Position numbers and translations under genes: made by a program. Below the pieces are notes generated by a model. The model saw nothing but the letters and a program-made list of their open reading frames with translations, had not been told where the DNA came from and did not search any database. A DNA stretch of 64,000 nt from Deltaproteobacteria bacterium (GTDB lineage: Bacteria; Desulfobacterota; Desulfobulbia; Desulfobulbales; Desulfocapsaceae): the NCBI GenBank assembly GCA_002747825.1, contig PDQQ01000015.1, positions 1 to 64,000 of the forward strand, in the 5' to 3' direction. Below, in pieces: positions 8,410 through 16,710 of this stretch. Position 1 is the first letter of the stretch. Each line of letters starts with the position of its first letter.

Positions 8410-10242
8410 CTACTGTATCGAGACCAGGTTTTCCATAATATATTGTCGGCGAGAGGGGGTGTTTTTCCCCATATAAAAACTCAGCACCTTGGCGACCTCA
8501 CTCAATGAATCGAGAGTTACCCGGCGAAGCCGGATATCCTCACCGATAAATTGTTTAAATTCTTTTGGAGATATCTCTCCCAAGCCTTTGAATCTTGTCG
8601 TTTCTACGGTTGCTTTTTGTGCCTTTGTTCTGGAGAGTTTTTTAACAGCCGCCTGACGCTCTTTTTCCGAATAGCAATAGATCGTCTCAGCCTTGTTGCG
8701 TACTCTGAATATCGGAGTTTCAAGGATATAAATATAGCCCTGCTTGACAATCGGTTCGAAATAGTGCAGAAAAAAGGTGATCAGCAGGTTTCGGATATGC
8801 AGACCATCGACATCCGCATCTGTTGCCAGAATAACCTTGTCAAAACGGAGGTTGGAGACCGATTCTTCAATATCAAGCGTACGCATAAGGGCGTACATCT
8901 CTTCGTTTTTGTACAATGTGGCTATTTTCTGACCAAAGACATTCAACGGTTTTCCCTTAAGGGAAAAAACCGCCTGCCGGAGAGGATCCCTTGAGGAGAC
9001 GATCGATCCGGCCGCGGATTGTCCCTCGGTGATAAAGATCATGTTTTCCCTGCCCCGGGGAGATGGTTTATCCCTTCCCGGGTGGTATTTACAGTCCTTG
9101 AGCTGGTGTATCTTAAAGGTGATTTTTTTGGCGTTGGCCCGAGCCTCTGTGCGTACCGTCTGCAGCTCTTTACGCACCTTTTCGTTGCGATTTATTTTAT
9201 CAAGAAGGATCTGTGCCGAGTCTGTATCCTTGTAGAGTGCGCTGGAGACGACTTCACGAACCGTATTGACAATCCAGGAACGCACCTCGGTATTGCCAAG
9301 TTTGTTTTTGGTTTGCGATTCAAAGACCGGGTCCTTAATTTTAACGGCCAGAGAGCCGATAATGCCGTCACGAACATCGGTATTGACGAATTTTTTTCCG
9401 GAAAATTCGTTGATACCCTTCAGGATCCCCTCTCTGAACGCGGAGAGATGCGTTCCCCCTTCGTTGGTATAGGTGCCGTTGACAAAGGTGTAGTAGAGAT
9501 CGCTGTAGGTCTCGGTATGAGAAAAGGCAAACTCCAGGGTGTTGTCGCGGTAATATATCGGCGCATACAGCTCACTGCCATCGAGTTCCTTGTTCAGGAG
9601 GTCCAGCAGCCCATTGGTTGAGCTGTATAAGGCGTTCTGGTAGTATATTTTCAACCCCGCATTGAGATAGGCGTACCGCCAGAGACGCTTCTCGATAAAC
9701 GAGGAATCAAAGGCAAATCCGGGAAACATTTTCTGGGACGGTAAAAAAACAATGGCGGTGCCGTCTTTTTCGTCGGTATCTCCCTCTTCCTTGGCTATAA
9801 GCTTGCCTTCCTCAAATGCCGCCTTTACATATTTCCCGGCTCTATAGCTTGTTACGGTAAAAATTTCAGAAAGTGCATTAACAGCTTTTGTGCCAACACC
9901 ATTGAGCCCTACGGAAAATTGAAACACGTCGGTATTGTACTTTGCCCCGGTGTTGATCGTGGAGACACAGTCAACGACCTTACCAAGCGGAATACCACGG
10001 CCAAAATCCCTGACCGAGACAAGGCCTTCTTCACCGATATCGATGTTAATCCGTTTCCCCTCTCCCATGATAAACTCATCGACGGCGTTATCGACCACCT
10101 CCTTTAACAGGATATAGATCCCGTCGTTGGGGTCACTGCCGTCTCCAAGGCGACCGATATACATCCCCGGACGTTTCCGTATATGTTCGAGGGAACTGAG
10201 GGTCTTGATTTTGCTTTCGTCGTAGGTTGTCGTAGATTTCAT
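8410..10242 (-). CDS. parE: DNA topoisomerase IV subunit B
   Basis: The ATPase subunit partnering the ParC-like protein encoded downstream. Domains in order are a GHKL ATPase (EVVDNAVDEF, then VRDFGRGIPLG), a transducer domain, and a TOPRIM domain with EGQSAAGSI and DADVDGLHIRNLL, ending in the family C-terminus with TRFKGLGEISPKEFKQF. From the chosen start it has 610 residues, close to ParE (about 630) and much shorter than GyrB (about 800), which supports topoisomerase IV. The frame stays open to 10332, but family homology starts near SKIKTLSSLEHIRKRPGMYIG, so I use the ATG at 10242. The sequence upstream of it is an intergenic repeat. No strong ribosome binding site is visible at either candidate start. 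Confidence 0.87.
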   Translation of the reverse strand: MKSTTTYDESKIKTLSSLEHIRKRPGMYIGRLGDGSDPNDGIYILLKEVVDNAVDEFIMGEGKRINIDIGEEGLVSVRDFGRGIPLGKVVDCVSTINTGAKYNTDVFQFSVGLNGVGTKAVNALSEIFTVTSYRAGKYVKAAFEEGKLIAKEEGDTDEKDGTAIVFLPSQKMFPGFAFDSSFIEKRLWRYAYLNAGLKIYYQNALYSSTNGLLDLLNKELDGSELYAPIYYRDNTLEFAFSHTETYSDLYYTFVNGTYTNEGGTHLSAFREGILKGINEFSGKKFVNTDVRDGIIGSLAVKIKDPVFESQTKNKLGNTEVRSWIVNTVREVVSSALYKDTDSAQILLDKINRNEKVRKELQTVRTEARANAKKITFKIHQLKDCKYHPGRDKPSPRGRENMIFITEGQSAAGSIVSSRDPLRQAVFSLKGKPLNVFGQKIATLYKNEEMYALMRTLDIEESVSNLRFDKVILATDADVDGLHIRNLLITFFLHYFEPIVKQGYIYILETPIFRVRNKAETIYCYSEKERQAAVKKLSRTKAQKATVETTRFKGLGEISPKEFKQFIGEDIRLRRVTLDSLSEVAKVLSFYMGKNTPSRRQYIMENLVSIQ

Positions 10243-10437
10243 ATAAACCGGCATGGCTGGAGCAGACAGTCTGTCAGCCGCAACGAAGAATAAAACGCAG
10301 AACTTCGGGACAGAACCCTTCTGTCTCTGCACAGGGTTTCAGATAAAACGGCATCGCCGGAGGCAGATGCCTGATGGCCACAACAAGAAATGCAATCCGG
10401 AGCTTCGAAGCCTCCGATGCAAGGTTCCAATAAAAGA
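10243..10437. repeat. Two tandem copies of an intergenic repeat (about 90-100 bp each)
   Basis: Two related units lie head to tail. Unit 1 begins ATAAACCGGCATGGCTGGAG at 10243; unit 2 begins ATAAAACGGCATCGCCGGAG at 10343, exactly 100 bases later, and ends with ATAAAAG at 10430-10436. Shared blocks include CTG..GCC.CAAC and a central CTTCG followed by a pyrimidine-rich part. Unit 1 is clearly related to 15890-15982 (GAACTTCGGG, then TCTGTCTC.GC, then GATAAA). Unit 2 contains the near-perfect palindrome GGAGCTTCGAAGCCTCC. The block separates parE from the zinc-ribbon gene. The remainder to 10599 shows no gene or other clear element. Confidence 0.6.
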
Positions 10438-10599
10438 ACTGCTAGAACACGCATACTTCTTCACGCAAGATTGTTTTGAACAGGCTGCAAAAAGAGAGAA
10501 AGCAATCACCCTCTTTGAACCTTTTTTACAAAATCACAAGATAATATTGCATTTCCGCTTTATCTGCAATAGATCATCAAAGAGAGGCAACCAGAAAGC

Positions 10600-10800
10600 C
10601 TACATCATCCGCACTCGCTCGCAGTCAGGACAAATCCAGGTCGGGCCATTGCTTAGCCCCCAGAGATTTTCCTCAAAGCAACTCGGGCATATCATAAATC
10701 CACAGGGGCAGCTCCAGCAGAATTCCTGCTTTTTGCGACAGCAATGACAGACATATTCACCGGTTCGTTTTCTTCGGTACCCTGCTTTTTTGCCGGCCAT
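10600..10800 (-). CDS. Small zinc-ribbon protein, unknown function
   Basis: A 66-residue basic protein with three cysteine pairs: CHCC near residue 19, CWSCPCG and CPSC in the middle, and CPDC near the C-terminus. The spacing suggests a double zinc ribbon or a treble-clef fold. The start at 10800 is fixed by AGGAGG at 10811-10816, which lies inside the last codons of cutA. The cutA stop and this ATG are separated by a single base, so translation is probably coupled. The conserved core (GYRRKRTGEYVCHCC, then NGPTWICPDC) looks like a small conserved protein of this lineage; I cannot give it a function. Binding of metal or nucleic acid is possible. Confidence 0.75.
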   Translation of the reverse strand: MAGKKAGYRRKRTGEYVCHCCRKKQEFCWSCPCGFMICPSCFEENLWGLSNGPTWICPDCERVRMM

Positions 10801-10801
10801 C

Positions 10802-11140
10802 CTAAGCAACCTCCTGTCTGAGCCACGCTGCATACTCCTTCGAGCAGAGGTCGCAAGGGTACCCCAGAATTTCCGGAACCTGATACGGGTGTAGACTGCC
10901 GATAAGTTCAATCAGGCCAGGGGCTTGTTCGCTGGTCGTCTTTACCTCAAGTTTATATTCGACTGCCGATTCCATTGCCCCTTCCCATCGATACAGGCTC
11001 TCGATCGGACCGCTGATCTGGGCACAGCCAATACGTTTTTTCTCGAATAAAGCGTTTGCTATTTCTCTGGCAGCATTTTTGTCCTTTACCGTTGTCGTGA
11101 GTATCACTATACTGCCGGTGTCTGTTTTTTCTCTTTTCAT
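10802..11140 (-). CDS. cutA: CutA1 divalent-cation tolerance protein
   Basis: A 112-residue member of the CutA1 family: small, trimeric, ferredoxin-like proteins linked genetically to copper tolerance, whose exact biochemical role is unsettled. Visible signatures are IVILTTTVKDKNAAREIANAL near the start, the middle block CAQISGPIESLYRWEGAMES, and the C-terminal HPYQVPEILGYP. It is divergent from coaX with only 36 bases between the starts, so the promoters of one or both must lie within coding sequence or overlap there. A small zinc-ribbon gene follows one base after the stop, which suggests shared expression. Confidence 0.9.
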   Translation of the reverse strand: MKREKTDTGSIVILTTTVKDKNAAREIANALFEKKRIGCAQISGPIESLYRWEGAMESAVEYKLEVKTTSEQAPGLIELIGSLHPYQVPEILGYPCDLCSKEYAAWLRQEVA

Positions 11141-11176
11141 GATGTTCTCGTTTTTTTTATTTCAGGAGAGTGATGC

Positions 11177-11986
11177 ATGCTTCTTGCCGTGGATATCGGT
11201 AACTCCCATACCGTGATTGGATTGTATAAAAACAATACGCTGATTGGTCAATGGAGGATACAGTCCAATCCTCAAAACACCTCTGACGAGCTGGCAATTA
11301 CCTGTGGTTCATTGTTCAACACCCTGCAAATATCGGTGATGGAAATTACCGGCATTGTCATCGCCAGTGTTGTGCCTACCCTGCAGACGGCCTGGGTCCG
11401 TTTTTGTAAAAAATTCTTCCCGGAAGCTCTCAGGCAAAAGACAGTCATCCTGAGTTTTGACAATCTCAAAGGGCTTATTGAGGTGGTTGTCGATAATCCG
11501 CGTGAGGTTGGTGTAGACCGGCTGGTCAACGCCATTGCCGCTGTCGAACAGCAGGAGTGCAATCAGGTCGTCATTGATTTTGGCACGGCAATTACCTTTG
11601 ACTGCGTCAGCGGACAGCGTCAATACCTTGGTGGTTCGATTGTTCCGGGAATTTCTATATCCCTTGACGCCCTGGCAAGCAGGACAGCCAAGCTTCCCCG
11701 AGTGGACATCACAGAGGGACCTCCGCCGATCATCGGCAAAAATACGGTGCAAGCGATCAAAAGTGGTGTCCTGCATGGATATGGTGCGATGATCGACGGC
11801 CTGGTACAGTCTATTAAATCAGAGATGTCTGGAGACAGCAACAGGGCCTTTGCGGTTACTGCAACCGGTGGTATCGCACATCTCATTGCGCCCTATACAA
11901 GATCCATCGACAGGCTGGATCCTCTTCTTACCCTCCGTGGTCTGCATCTCATATATCGTCGGCTGATCAACGATGAACAAGCCTAA
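11177..11986 (+). CDS. coaX: Type III pantothenate kinase
   Basis: It phosphorylates pantothenate with ATP, the first step of coenzyme A synthesis. The 269 residues contain the ASKHA-fold phosphate-binding motifs: AVDIGNSHTVIGLY at the N-terminus, and DFGTAITFDCVS and GGSIVPGISIS in the second half, as expected for CoaX rather than CoaA. The VGVDRLVNAIAA block is also typical. The ATG has AGGAG at 11164-11168. The last 14 bases overlap the start of the peptidase gene, indicating an operon. In many deltaproteobacteria coaX lies beside birA; here birA is absent. Confidence 0.92.
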   Translation: MLLAVDIGNSHTVIGLYKNNTLIGQWRIQSNPQNTSDELAITCGSLFNTLQISVMEITGIVIASVVPTLQTAWVRFCKKFFPEALRQKTVILSFDNLKGLIEVVVDNPREVGVDRLVNAIAAVEQQECNQVVIDFGTAITFDCVSGQRQYLGGSIVPGISISLDALASRTAKLPRVDITEGPPPIIGKNTVQAIKSGVLHGYGAMIDGLVQSIKSEMSGDSNRAFAVTATGGIAHLIAPYTRSIDRLDPLLTLRGLHLIYRRLINDEQA

Positions 11987-12911
11987 ACTCATACCGGCCT
12001 CTCTTCGACCTGGTGACACAGTAGGCATTGTTGCACCAGCCGGAGTCTTGCCGGATCGAGCCCTTATAGAGCCCGGGATACGGTTTCTCTCCGAAAAGGG
12101 CCTTCGGGTACAGCTGCCTACAGATTTGTGGCCGGGTTGCGACTTTCTGGCGGACACCGATGAAAAGCGGCTTGCAGAGTTTCACCAGGCCTTTGCAGAT
12201 CCCGAGGTCAAGGCGCTTATCGCCCTGCGGGGGGGCTATGGCTGCCTGCGTCTTCTTGAACATCTTGATCTCGAATGTATAAAAAAACATCCGAAATGGT
12301 TTATCGGCTTTTCCGATATATCCCTGCTCCAGAATTACCTGTATTCAAGAACCAATCTGCTCTGTCTTCATGGGCCGACATTTACCTCTCTGGCCAATAT
12401 CGATACAGAGAGCCGGGAGAGACTCTACCGCAGTCTTTGCGGGGCATGGGATCAGGCAATAGACACCTCAAACGTGCGCATCGTCCAGGCAGAATCGCAA
12501 ACAGTACGCGGCATTCTTGTTGGAGGAAACCTGGCCAGTCTTGTCAGTCTGCTGGGAACCCAATTCGATCTCTGCTGGAAGAAAAAAATCGTTTTCCTCG
12601 AAGACGTACACGAGCCAAGGTACAAACTGGATAAGATGCTCACACAACTGGCAGTCGCAGGTAAACTGCGCAATGTAAGCGGTGTTTTGCTCGGCTGTTT
12701 TTCTCCGCCTGCCCCCGACGCCGCAGATGAGAAAAGACAACAGGCCTATACCGGTTTTGTTTGTCAACGGCTCGTTGAGCTTCTTGGAGACCGTTCAATT
12801 CCGATTTGGGCAAATATGCCGTGTGGGCATTGCAGGCAAAACTATGTCCTGCCCATTGGTTCCAACACAACCATGGACGGCCCCAACAAACGGCTTCTCT
12901 TTTCAGGATGA
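11973..12911 (+). CDS. LD-carboxypeptidase (peptidase family S66)
   Basis: A cytoplasmic serine peptidase that removes the terminal D-alanine from tetrapeptides released during peptidoglycan recycling. The 312 residues start with the S66 block PASLRPGDTVGIVAPAG. The nucleophile serine is in WFIGFSDISLL, the catalytic glutamate in FLEDVHEPRYKLDKML, and the histidine in MPCGHCRQNYVLPIG. ALRGGYGCLRLLEHLD is the conserved middle block. The start overlaps the end of coaX by 14 bases in another frame. The family also includes MccF-type enzymes that give immunity to microcin C; without a microcin cluster nearby, the recycling role is more likely. Confidence 0.88.
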   Translation: MNKPKLIPASLRPGDTVGIVAPAGVLPDRALIEPGIRFLSEKGLRVQLPTDLWPGCDFLADTDEKRLAEFHQAFADPEVKALIALRGGYGCLRLLEHLDLECIKKHPKWFIGFSDISLLQNYLYSRTNLLCLHGPTFTSLANIDTESRERLYRSLCGAWDQAIDTSNVRIVQAESQTVRGILVGGNLASLVSLLGTQFDLCWKKKIVFLEDVHEPRYKLDKMLTQLAVAGKLRNVSGVLLGCFSPPAPDAADEKRQQAYTGFVCQRLVELLGDRSIPIWANMPCGHCRQNYVLPIGSNTTMDGPNKRLLFSG

Positions 12912-12967
12912 TTCTCCGACTTTTGTTTTTACGGTACTTTTTAGCAACAACAGAGTGGATATGAGGT

Positions 12968-12996
12968 TTGACTTGACCAGCCAATAATGCTATAAA
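12968..12996 (+). promoter_or_regulatory. Sigma70-type promoter for the SH3 protein gene
   Basis: TTGACT (12968-12973) and TATAAA (12991-12996) are separated by exactly 17 bases, giving a strong match to the housekeeping promoter consensus. Transcription would start near 13003 and leave a leader of about 125 bases before the SH3 protein gene at 13129. It lies just after the stop of the peptidase gene, so the downstream gene is probably an independent unit. Inferred from sequence only. Confidence 0.6.
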
Positions 12997-13128
12997 AGAA
13001 GCGGAGATGGCGGGCATCCGGCGACAAAGACCAGATAGCAGCCGTTATGGTAGAGAGCTTGTTGAACCTCACAGTTGATTCAACCTGGCTTACAAAGAAA
13101 TAATTCCACACTAACGGGCAAATTTTCT

Positions 13129-13575
13129 ATGAAGCGACTTCACTACGTTTTCGTTCTATGTTTTTTCGCAGTTTTGAGTTCAGGTGTCGCACTTGCAGTG
13201 CAAAACGTTTCCGTAGCCAAAGACAAGGCCAACGTCCGAACCGGGCCTGGAACCAATCATCCCAAAGTTATGGAGCTGTTTACAGGCTACCCTTTACAGG
13301 TGGTCAGTAAGAAAGGTGACTGGTTAGAGGTTGTTGATTATGAAAAAGACAGCGGCTGGATTCATAACAGTCTCGTAAAGGCGCAGGACACGGTGATAGT
13401 GGTTTCCAAAAATCTGATAAACATGCGCTCAGGTCCATCGACAAAAGATGACATCCTCGCCGATGTTCAGCAGGGAGTCGTTTTGCAGAAGTTATCTTCA
13501 CAGGGACAATGGACAAAGGTCCGTCATAGCAATGGTCTCGTCGGCTGGATCTATTCCCCCCTGCTCTGGCCCTAG
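13129..13575 (+). CDS. Secreted protein with two bacterial SH3 domains
   Basis: A 148-residue protein with a clear signal peptide: MKRLHYVF, a hydrophobic stretch, and a likely cleavage after GVALA near residue 22. Two SH3b domains follow. The first is around NVSVAKDKANVRTGPGTNHP and the second around VSKNLINMRSGPSTKDDILA, each ending in a GWI block (SGWIHNSLV and VGWIYSPLL). Such proteins act in the periplasm, usually on peptidoglycan or as partners of envelope enzymes. No catalytic domain is present. The frame is open upstream to a TTG at 13077, but the signal peptide points to the ATG at 13129. A promoter lies at 12968 and a terminator follows at 13599, so it is likely a single-gene unit. 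Confidence 0.85.
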   Translation: MKRLHYVFVLCFFAVLSSGVALAVQNVSVAKDKANVRTGPGTNHPKVMELFTGYPLQVVSKKGDWLEVVDYEKDSGWIHNSLVKAQDTVIVVSKNLINMRSGPSTKDDILADVQQGVVLQKLSSQGQWTKVRHSNGLVGWIYSPLLWP

Positions 13576-13598
13576 AAGGACTTCCAGCAGACTCTCTG

Positions 13599-13644
13599 GA
13601 GAGCCTTGAAGAAGACGAAGATCTTCTCAAGGTTCTCTTTTTAT
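13599..13644 (+). terminator. Rho-independent terminator after the SH3 protein gene
   Basis: The left arm GAGAGCCTTGAAGAAGA (13599-13615) pairs with TCTTCTCAAGGTTCTC (13622-13637), giving a 16-pair stem with one G-U pair and one bulged A. A run of T follows at once (TTTTTATT). This is one of the best terminators in the window. Confidence 0.85.
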
Positions 13645-13937
13645 TCATAAAATTATTGTTCTCTCTTCTGTCTCCGGCCAAGGAACATTGTTTTTAGCAA
13701 TGTTTGGTCTTGCCCGCTTGGAGCCGTTTCTCTTCCTCTCTTGCCCTCTTTCGATATGTTTTTACCATATTGCCAAGTGACGCGGTCGGCTCAATCTGCA
13801 AGAAGATATTTCTTCAATGGGGAGTACGGCCCGTTCAAACGAGATCGCCGTTTGCTGACAGCTCGTCGGATTTCAGATAAAAACAGTTTCATGCACAAAG
13901 AACCAAGGCCATTCCGGCCATTACCGTAGATACGCTT
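13645..13937. other. Non-coding gap before the tyrA-like gene
   Basis: About 290 bases without a credible gene. Short frames are present but have no ribosome binding site or recognisable motif. The segment TTTCAGATAAAAAC near 13871 matches only the last bases of the repeat units at 10243 and 15890 and may be a decayed copy. I see no clear promoter, though one for the following gene should be here. Confidence 0.4.
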
Positions 13938-15647
13938 ATGACCAGTGATTTTATTGTTACCCTCGGACCAGAAGGTTCAGATAGTTATCTGGCCGCCTGT
14001 CAGTATGCCCCCGATGCCAGGTATATTCTTTGCAACCGCATCTCTGAGGTGCTCGAACTCTTTGCCCGCGACAAAGAGGGGCTTGCCCTCTTGCCCGTGT
14101 ACAACACCAGGGCTGGAGAGTTCAAGGAATATTTTCGGCTTATTGCGGCAATGCAGGAGTGCTACTGGATCGATAACCTGGTTTTGCCTATCCATCTTTC
14201 ACTGGCTGCCCTTGAGCTGCCCGATAACGCCGAAACGCAGATCCATACCATCGTCGGTCGGAGCTCGGTCTTTCAGCAATGTGCAGAATATCTCGAGGAA
14301 CATTTTCCGGAAGCACACCTGATGGCGGTACACAATATTGAAAGAGCGATGTCAGCTATTGCTGAACATCAAAAGCTTGGTACGGCGATAATCGAAACCG
14401 AAGAATTACTCAGGAATTCTCCGTTCAAACTCATTGCCAGAGAGGTCGTCTCGCATAATCGTACCCGTTTTGCCGTGTTGTCGAAACACCCTGTGAAGCG
14501 GACAGGCTATGATGCCACTGCGGTCATAACGCAGCCTCTCAAAGACCGTGTTGGTATGCTTGTTGATATCCTTGGCGAATTCACACGACGCGGCGTCAAT
14601 ATCCTCGACTTACAGACAGAAAATGACATTAAGACTCAGAAATTACGTATTTATGTCGAAATAGAAGGCCATGCCGAAGACACCAGTGTGAAAAATGCCC
14701 TGCATTTTATTGCCTCACAGGTCATCCAGGAAGAAGATGCTCTCAAGGTGCTGGGCTCCTTTCCCCGGGTGGATATGCGTGTCAAAAGGATCAAATCCTT
14801 CGGCTTTATCGGCAGTGGAGATATGAGCATCTGGTTTGCCGAGCGTTTAAGCAGTGAAGGCTATGAAACAATAATAACTGGAAGAACCAGTCCGATATCC
14901 CCAGCGGAGATGATAGAGAAAGTCGATGTTGTGGTGGTCTGTGTGCCGATTTCCGCAACCTCAGAGACGATCAGGAGCTACGGGAAATATCTCAAAGACG
15001 GTCAGGCCCTTATCATACTGGCCGGAGAATCGGAAACGACGCTGGAGACGGCCTTGCAGTCCACCAGCGAGGGTGTGGAAATTATGTTTGTACATAATCT
15101 CTGGGGTCCGCAGGCGGTCACCATGAAGGATAAGAATGTCTCCGTGGTGCGAACCTATAGAAGCGGCAGCCACTGCAGTGAATTTGAAGCCTTCTTGTAT
15201 AAGCATGGTGCCGATATTATTCATGATAGTGCGCAAAAACATGATCTGCTTATGGGGGTTGGGCAGAAGCTTCCCACGACCATCTCGGTTGCGCTGGCGA
15301 TGACCTTGAGGGAACACGCGATAGACTGTAAGGATATCGGAACCCACTCTACCCTGACCTCGCTCTATGGCATCCTCTCTATGGCCCGCGTTCATAATCA
15401 GAACCCGCGTACCTATGCAGAGATTATGACAACCAAGGGAGACGGCACAAAGATAGTGAACAGTTTTGCCCGCAATCTTCTCCAGCTGACCAGTCTGGCA
15501 AAAGAAGGGGACATTGATGCGCTGCTTGCGCTTATACAGGAAAACAGATCCGCCATGCCGGAAAGTTTTCTGAAAAAAAAGATGGTTCAAGCCAGGGCCG
15601 TTGACGAGATACTGAGCCAACCGTCTATGAAGGATGAGAATATATAA
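13938..15647 (+). CDS. Fused prephenate dehydratase-like / ACT / prephenate dehydrogenase
   Basis: A 569-residue three-part protein for phenylalanine and tyrosine synthesis. Residues 1-185 look like prephenate dehydratase: the start VTLGPEGSDSYLAA replaces the usual GPxGT(F/Y)S, and the catalytic TRF motif is kept at 176-178 (HNRTRFAVL). Residues about 195-275 form an ACT domain (DRVGMLVDILGEFTRRGVNI), the normal phenylalanine sensor of dehydratases. Residues 285-560 form a TyrA dehydrogenase: a Rossmann start FGFIGSGDMSIWFAERL, the catalytic-histidine block VHNLWGPQAVTM, and a helical C-terminal dimer domain. If both ends are active, this one protein opens both branches from prephenate. The dehydratase part has drifted, so it might now be only regulatory. 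No chorismate mutase domain is present. Confidence 0.85.
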   Translation: MTSDFIVTLGPEGSDSYLAACQYAPDARYILCNRISEVLELFARDKEGLALLPVYNTRAGEFKEYFRLIAAMQECYWIDNLVLPIHLSLAALELPDNAETQIHTIVGRSSVFQQCAEYLEEHFPEAHLMAVHNIERAMSAIAEHQKLGTAIIETEELLRNSPFKLIAREVVSHNRTRFAVLSKHPVKRTGYDATAVITQPLKDRVGMLVDILGEFTRRGVNILDLQTENDIKTQKLRIYVEIEGHAEDTSVKNALHFIASQVIQEEDALKVLGSFPRVDMRVKRIKSFGFIGSGDMSIWFAERLSSEGYETIITGRTSPISPAEMIEKVDVVVVCVPISATSETIRSYGKYLKDGQALIILAGESETTLETALQSTSEGVEIMFVHNLWGPQAVTMKDKNVSVVRTYRSGSHCSEFEAFLYKHGADIIHDSAQKHDLLMGVGQKLPTTISVALAMTLREHAIDCKDIGTHSTLTSLYGILSMARVHNQNPRTYAEIMTTKGDGTKIVNSFARNLLQLTSLAKEGDIDALLALIQENRSAMPESFLKKKMVQARAVDEILSQPSMKDENI

Positions 15648-15889
15648 TACCCGACGAACCTGGATTCTCTGTTGCAAACATCAACACCCCTTTTCAACAC
15701 TATCTGCTCAAGGCTTATCGGAACGATTTGAAAAGAGACATTGTAATTTACAAAACCTTCACTATACTGTGGAAAGAGCTGATGTTCAGCTTGTCCTTGC
15801 TGTTGGAGATCTCATTCGTTGTACAATAGGGGTGTATTCCACGAAAGAAACACACACATATATTTTTCCTGGTCTTTTCCCTATCACCC
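15648..15889. other. Non-coding gap before the intergenic repeat
   Basis: About 240 bases with no supported gene between the tyrA-like gene and the repeat copy at 15890. Together with that repeat it makes a gap of nearly 350 bases. I see no good terminator or promoter. Confidence 0.4.
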
Positions 15890-15982
15890 AGCACAGCCGG
15901 ATCAGATAGCCCCAGCTACAACAAAAATACAACCGGAACTTCGGGGTACAACCCTCTGTCTCCGCGGCAGGTTTCGGATAAA
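15890..15982 (+). repeat. Intergenic repeat, third copy
   Basis: Related to the tandem units at 10243-10437. The core GAACTTCGGG, a run ending in CCC, TCTGTCTC.GC and AGG.TTC.GATAAA aligns with unit 1 over about 48 bases with roughly four-fifths of the positions the same, judged by eye. The copy ends exactly at the ribosome binding site of the next gene, so its final bases (GGATAAAGGAG) supply the AAGGAG. This suggests that the element can carry translation or expression signals. Confidence 0.6.
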
Positions 15983-15993
15983 GGAGTCTATAT

Positions 15994-16641
15994 ATGTCGA
16001 GGATTTTACGTTTTCTTGAAGAAGAAAAAAAATGTCCGCATTGTGAACAGAAAATGTCCTGTTGTGAGGCGCCGCCGATTCATATAGGAGATGGTCTGGG
16101 CTGGGGGGCTGAGGTCCTCTTTATCTGTCTTAATGACAACTGTTCTGTTTTCCTCAACGGCTGGAAGACAATCGAAAAGCGCTATGGTCATCACGCCTCG
16201 TACCGCTATATGGAGCTTCCGGAAAGTAAGGAAAAGAACTATATGATGGTCGGAAACGCTGATGCCTTTAAGGCCAGTGTCATCAACAAGGAAGAACTGC
16301 TCGCCCAGAACGAGAGACATCAGCGGCAAAAAGAGATGAAAGCCGCTCTGCAGACCTGTGTTGCCGATCAGAATATCGAGCCGGTTCTGTTTTTGCTGCT
16401 TGATGAGGGTGCAGGTAAAGAATCACGGGGGAAGGCTGCGGATTGTATTGTGCCTCTGAACAACCTGGACTGTATTGATCCCTTGCGCAACCACAACTTT
16501 AAAGACCCTGCGCTGCAACAGAAAGTCAACAGCAGCCTGGCCCAATTGCTGAAGAAAAATTTCAAAAAAGAGTGCCCCCACTGCATGGAAATAATAAAGG
16601 CACAGACGGTAAAGTGCAAACACTGCAGAGAGGATGTGTAA
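15994..16641 (+). CDS. Protein with zinc-ribbon motifs at both ends, unknown function
   Basis: A 215-residue cytoplasmic protein that I do not recognise by name. The N-terminus has CPHCEQKMSCCEAP and, further on, CLNDNC, a likely zinc-binding set. The C-terminus has CPHCMEIIKAQTVKCKHC, a typical zinc-ribbon pair (C-x2-C, then C-x2-C). Between them lies a mostly helical stretch rich in charged residues, with a segment around residues 110-160 that resembles HEAT-like helices (VLFLLLDEGAGKESRGKAAD). The ATG has AAGGAG at 15980-15985. The next gene downstream is tRNA-His. A role in binding nucleic acid or protein is possible, but nothing in the sequence decides it. Confidence 0.75.
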   Translation: MSRILRFLEEEKKCPHCEQKMSCCEAPPIHIGDGLGWGAEVLFICLNDNCSVFLNGWKTIEKRYGHHASYRYMELPESKEKNYMMVGNADAFKASVINKEELLAQNERHQRQKEMKAALQTCVADQNIEPVLFLLLDEGAGKESRGKAADCIVPLNNLDCIDPLRNHNFKDPALQQKVNSSLAQLLKKNFKKECPHCMEIIKAQTVKCKHCREDV

Positions 16642-16710
16642 GGCCGGAGCGGGCCTCCCCCTTTCTGGCAACAGATTTCTCTGGCGTCTCTCAGCCGCCT
16701 GCCTTTTCCC

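Noticed and set aside
13741..13929. 62-codon plus-strand frame in the gap before the tyrA-like gene
   Set aside because: No ribosome binding site, no motif, and it lies in what looks like decayed repeat sequence.
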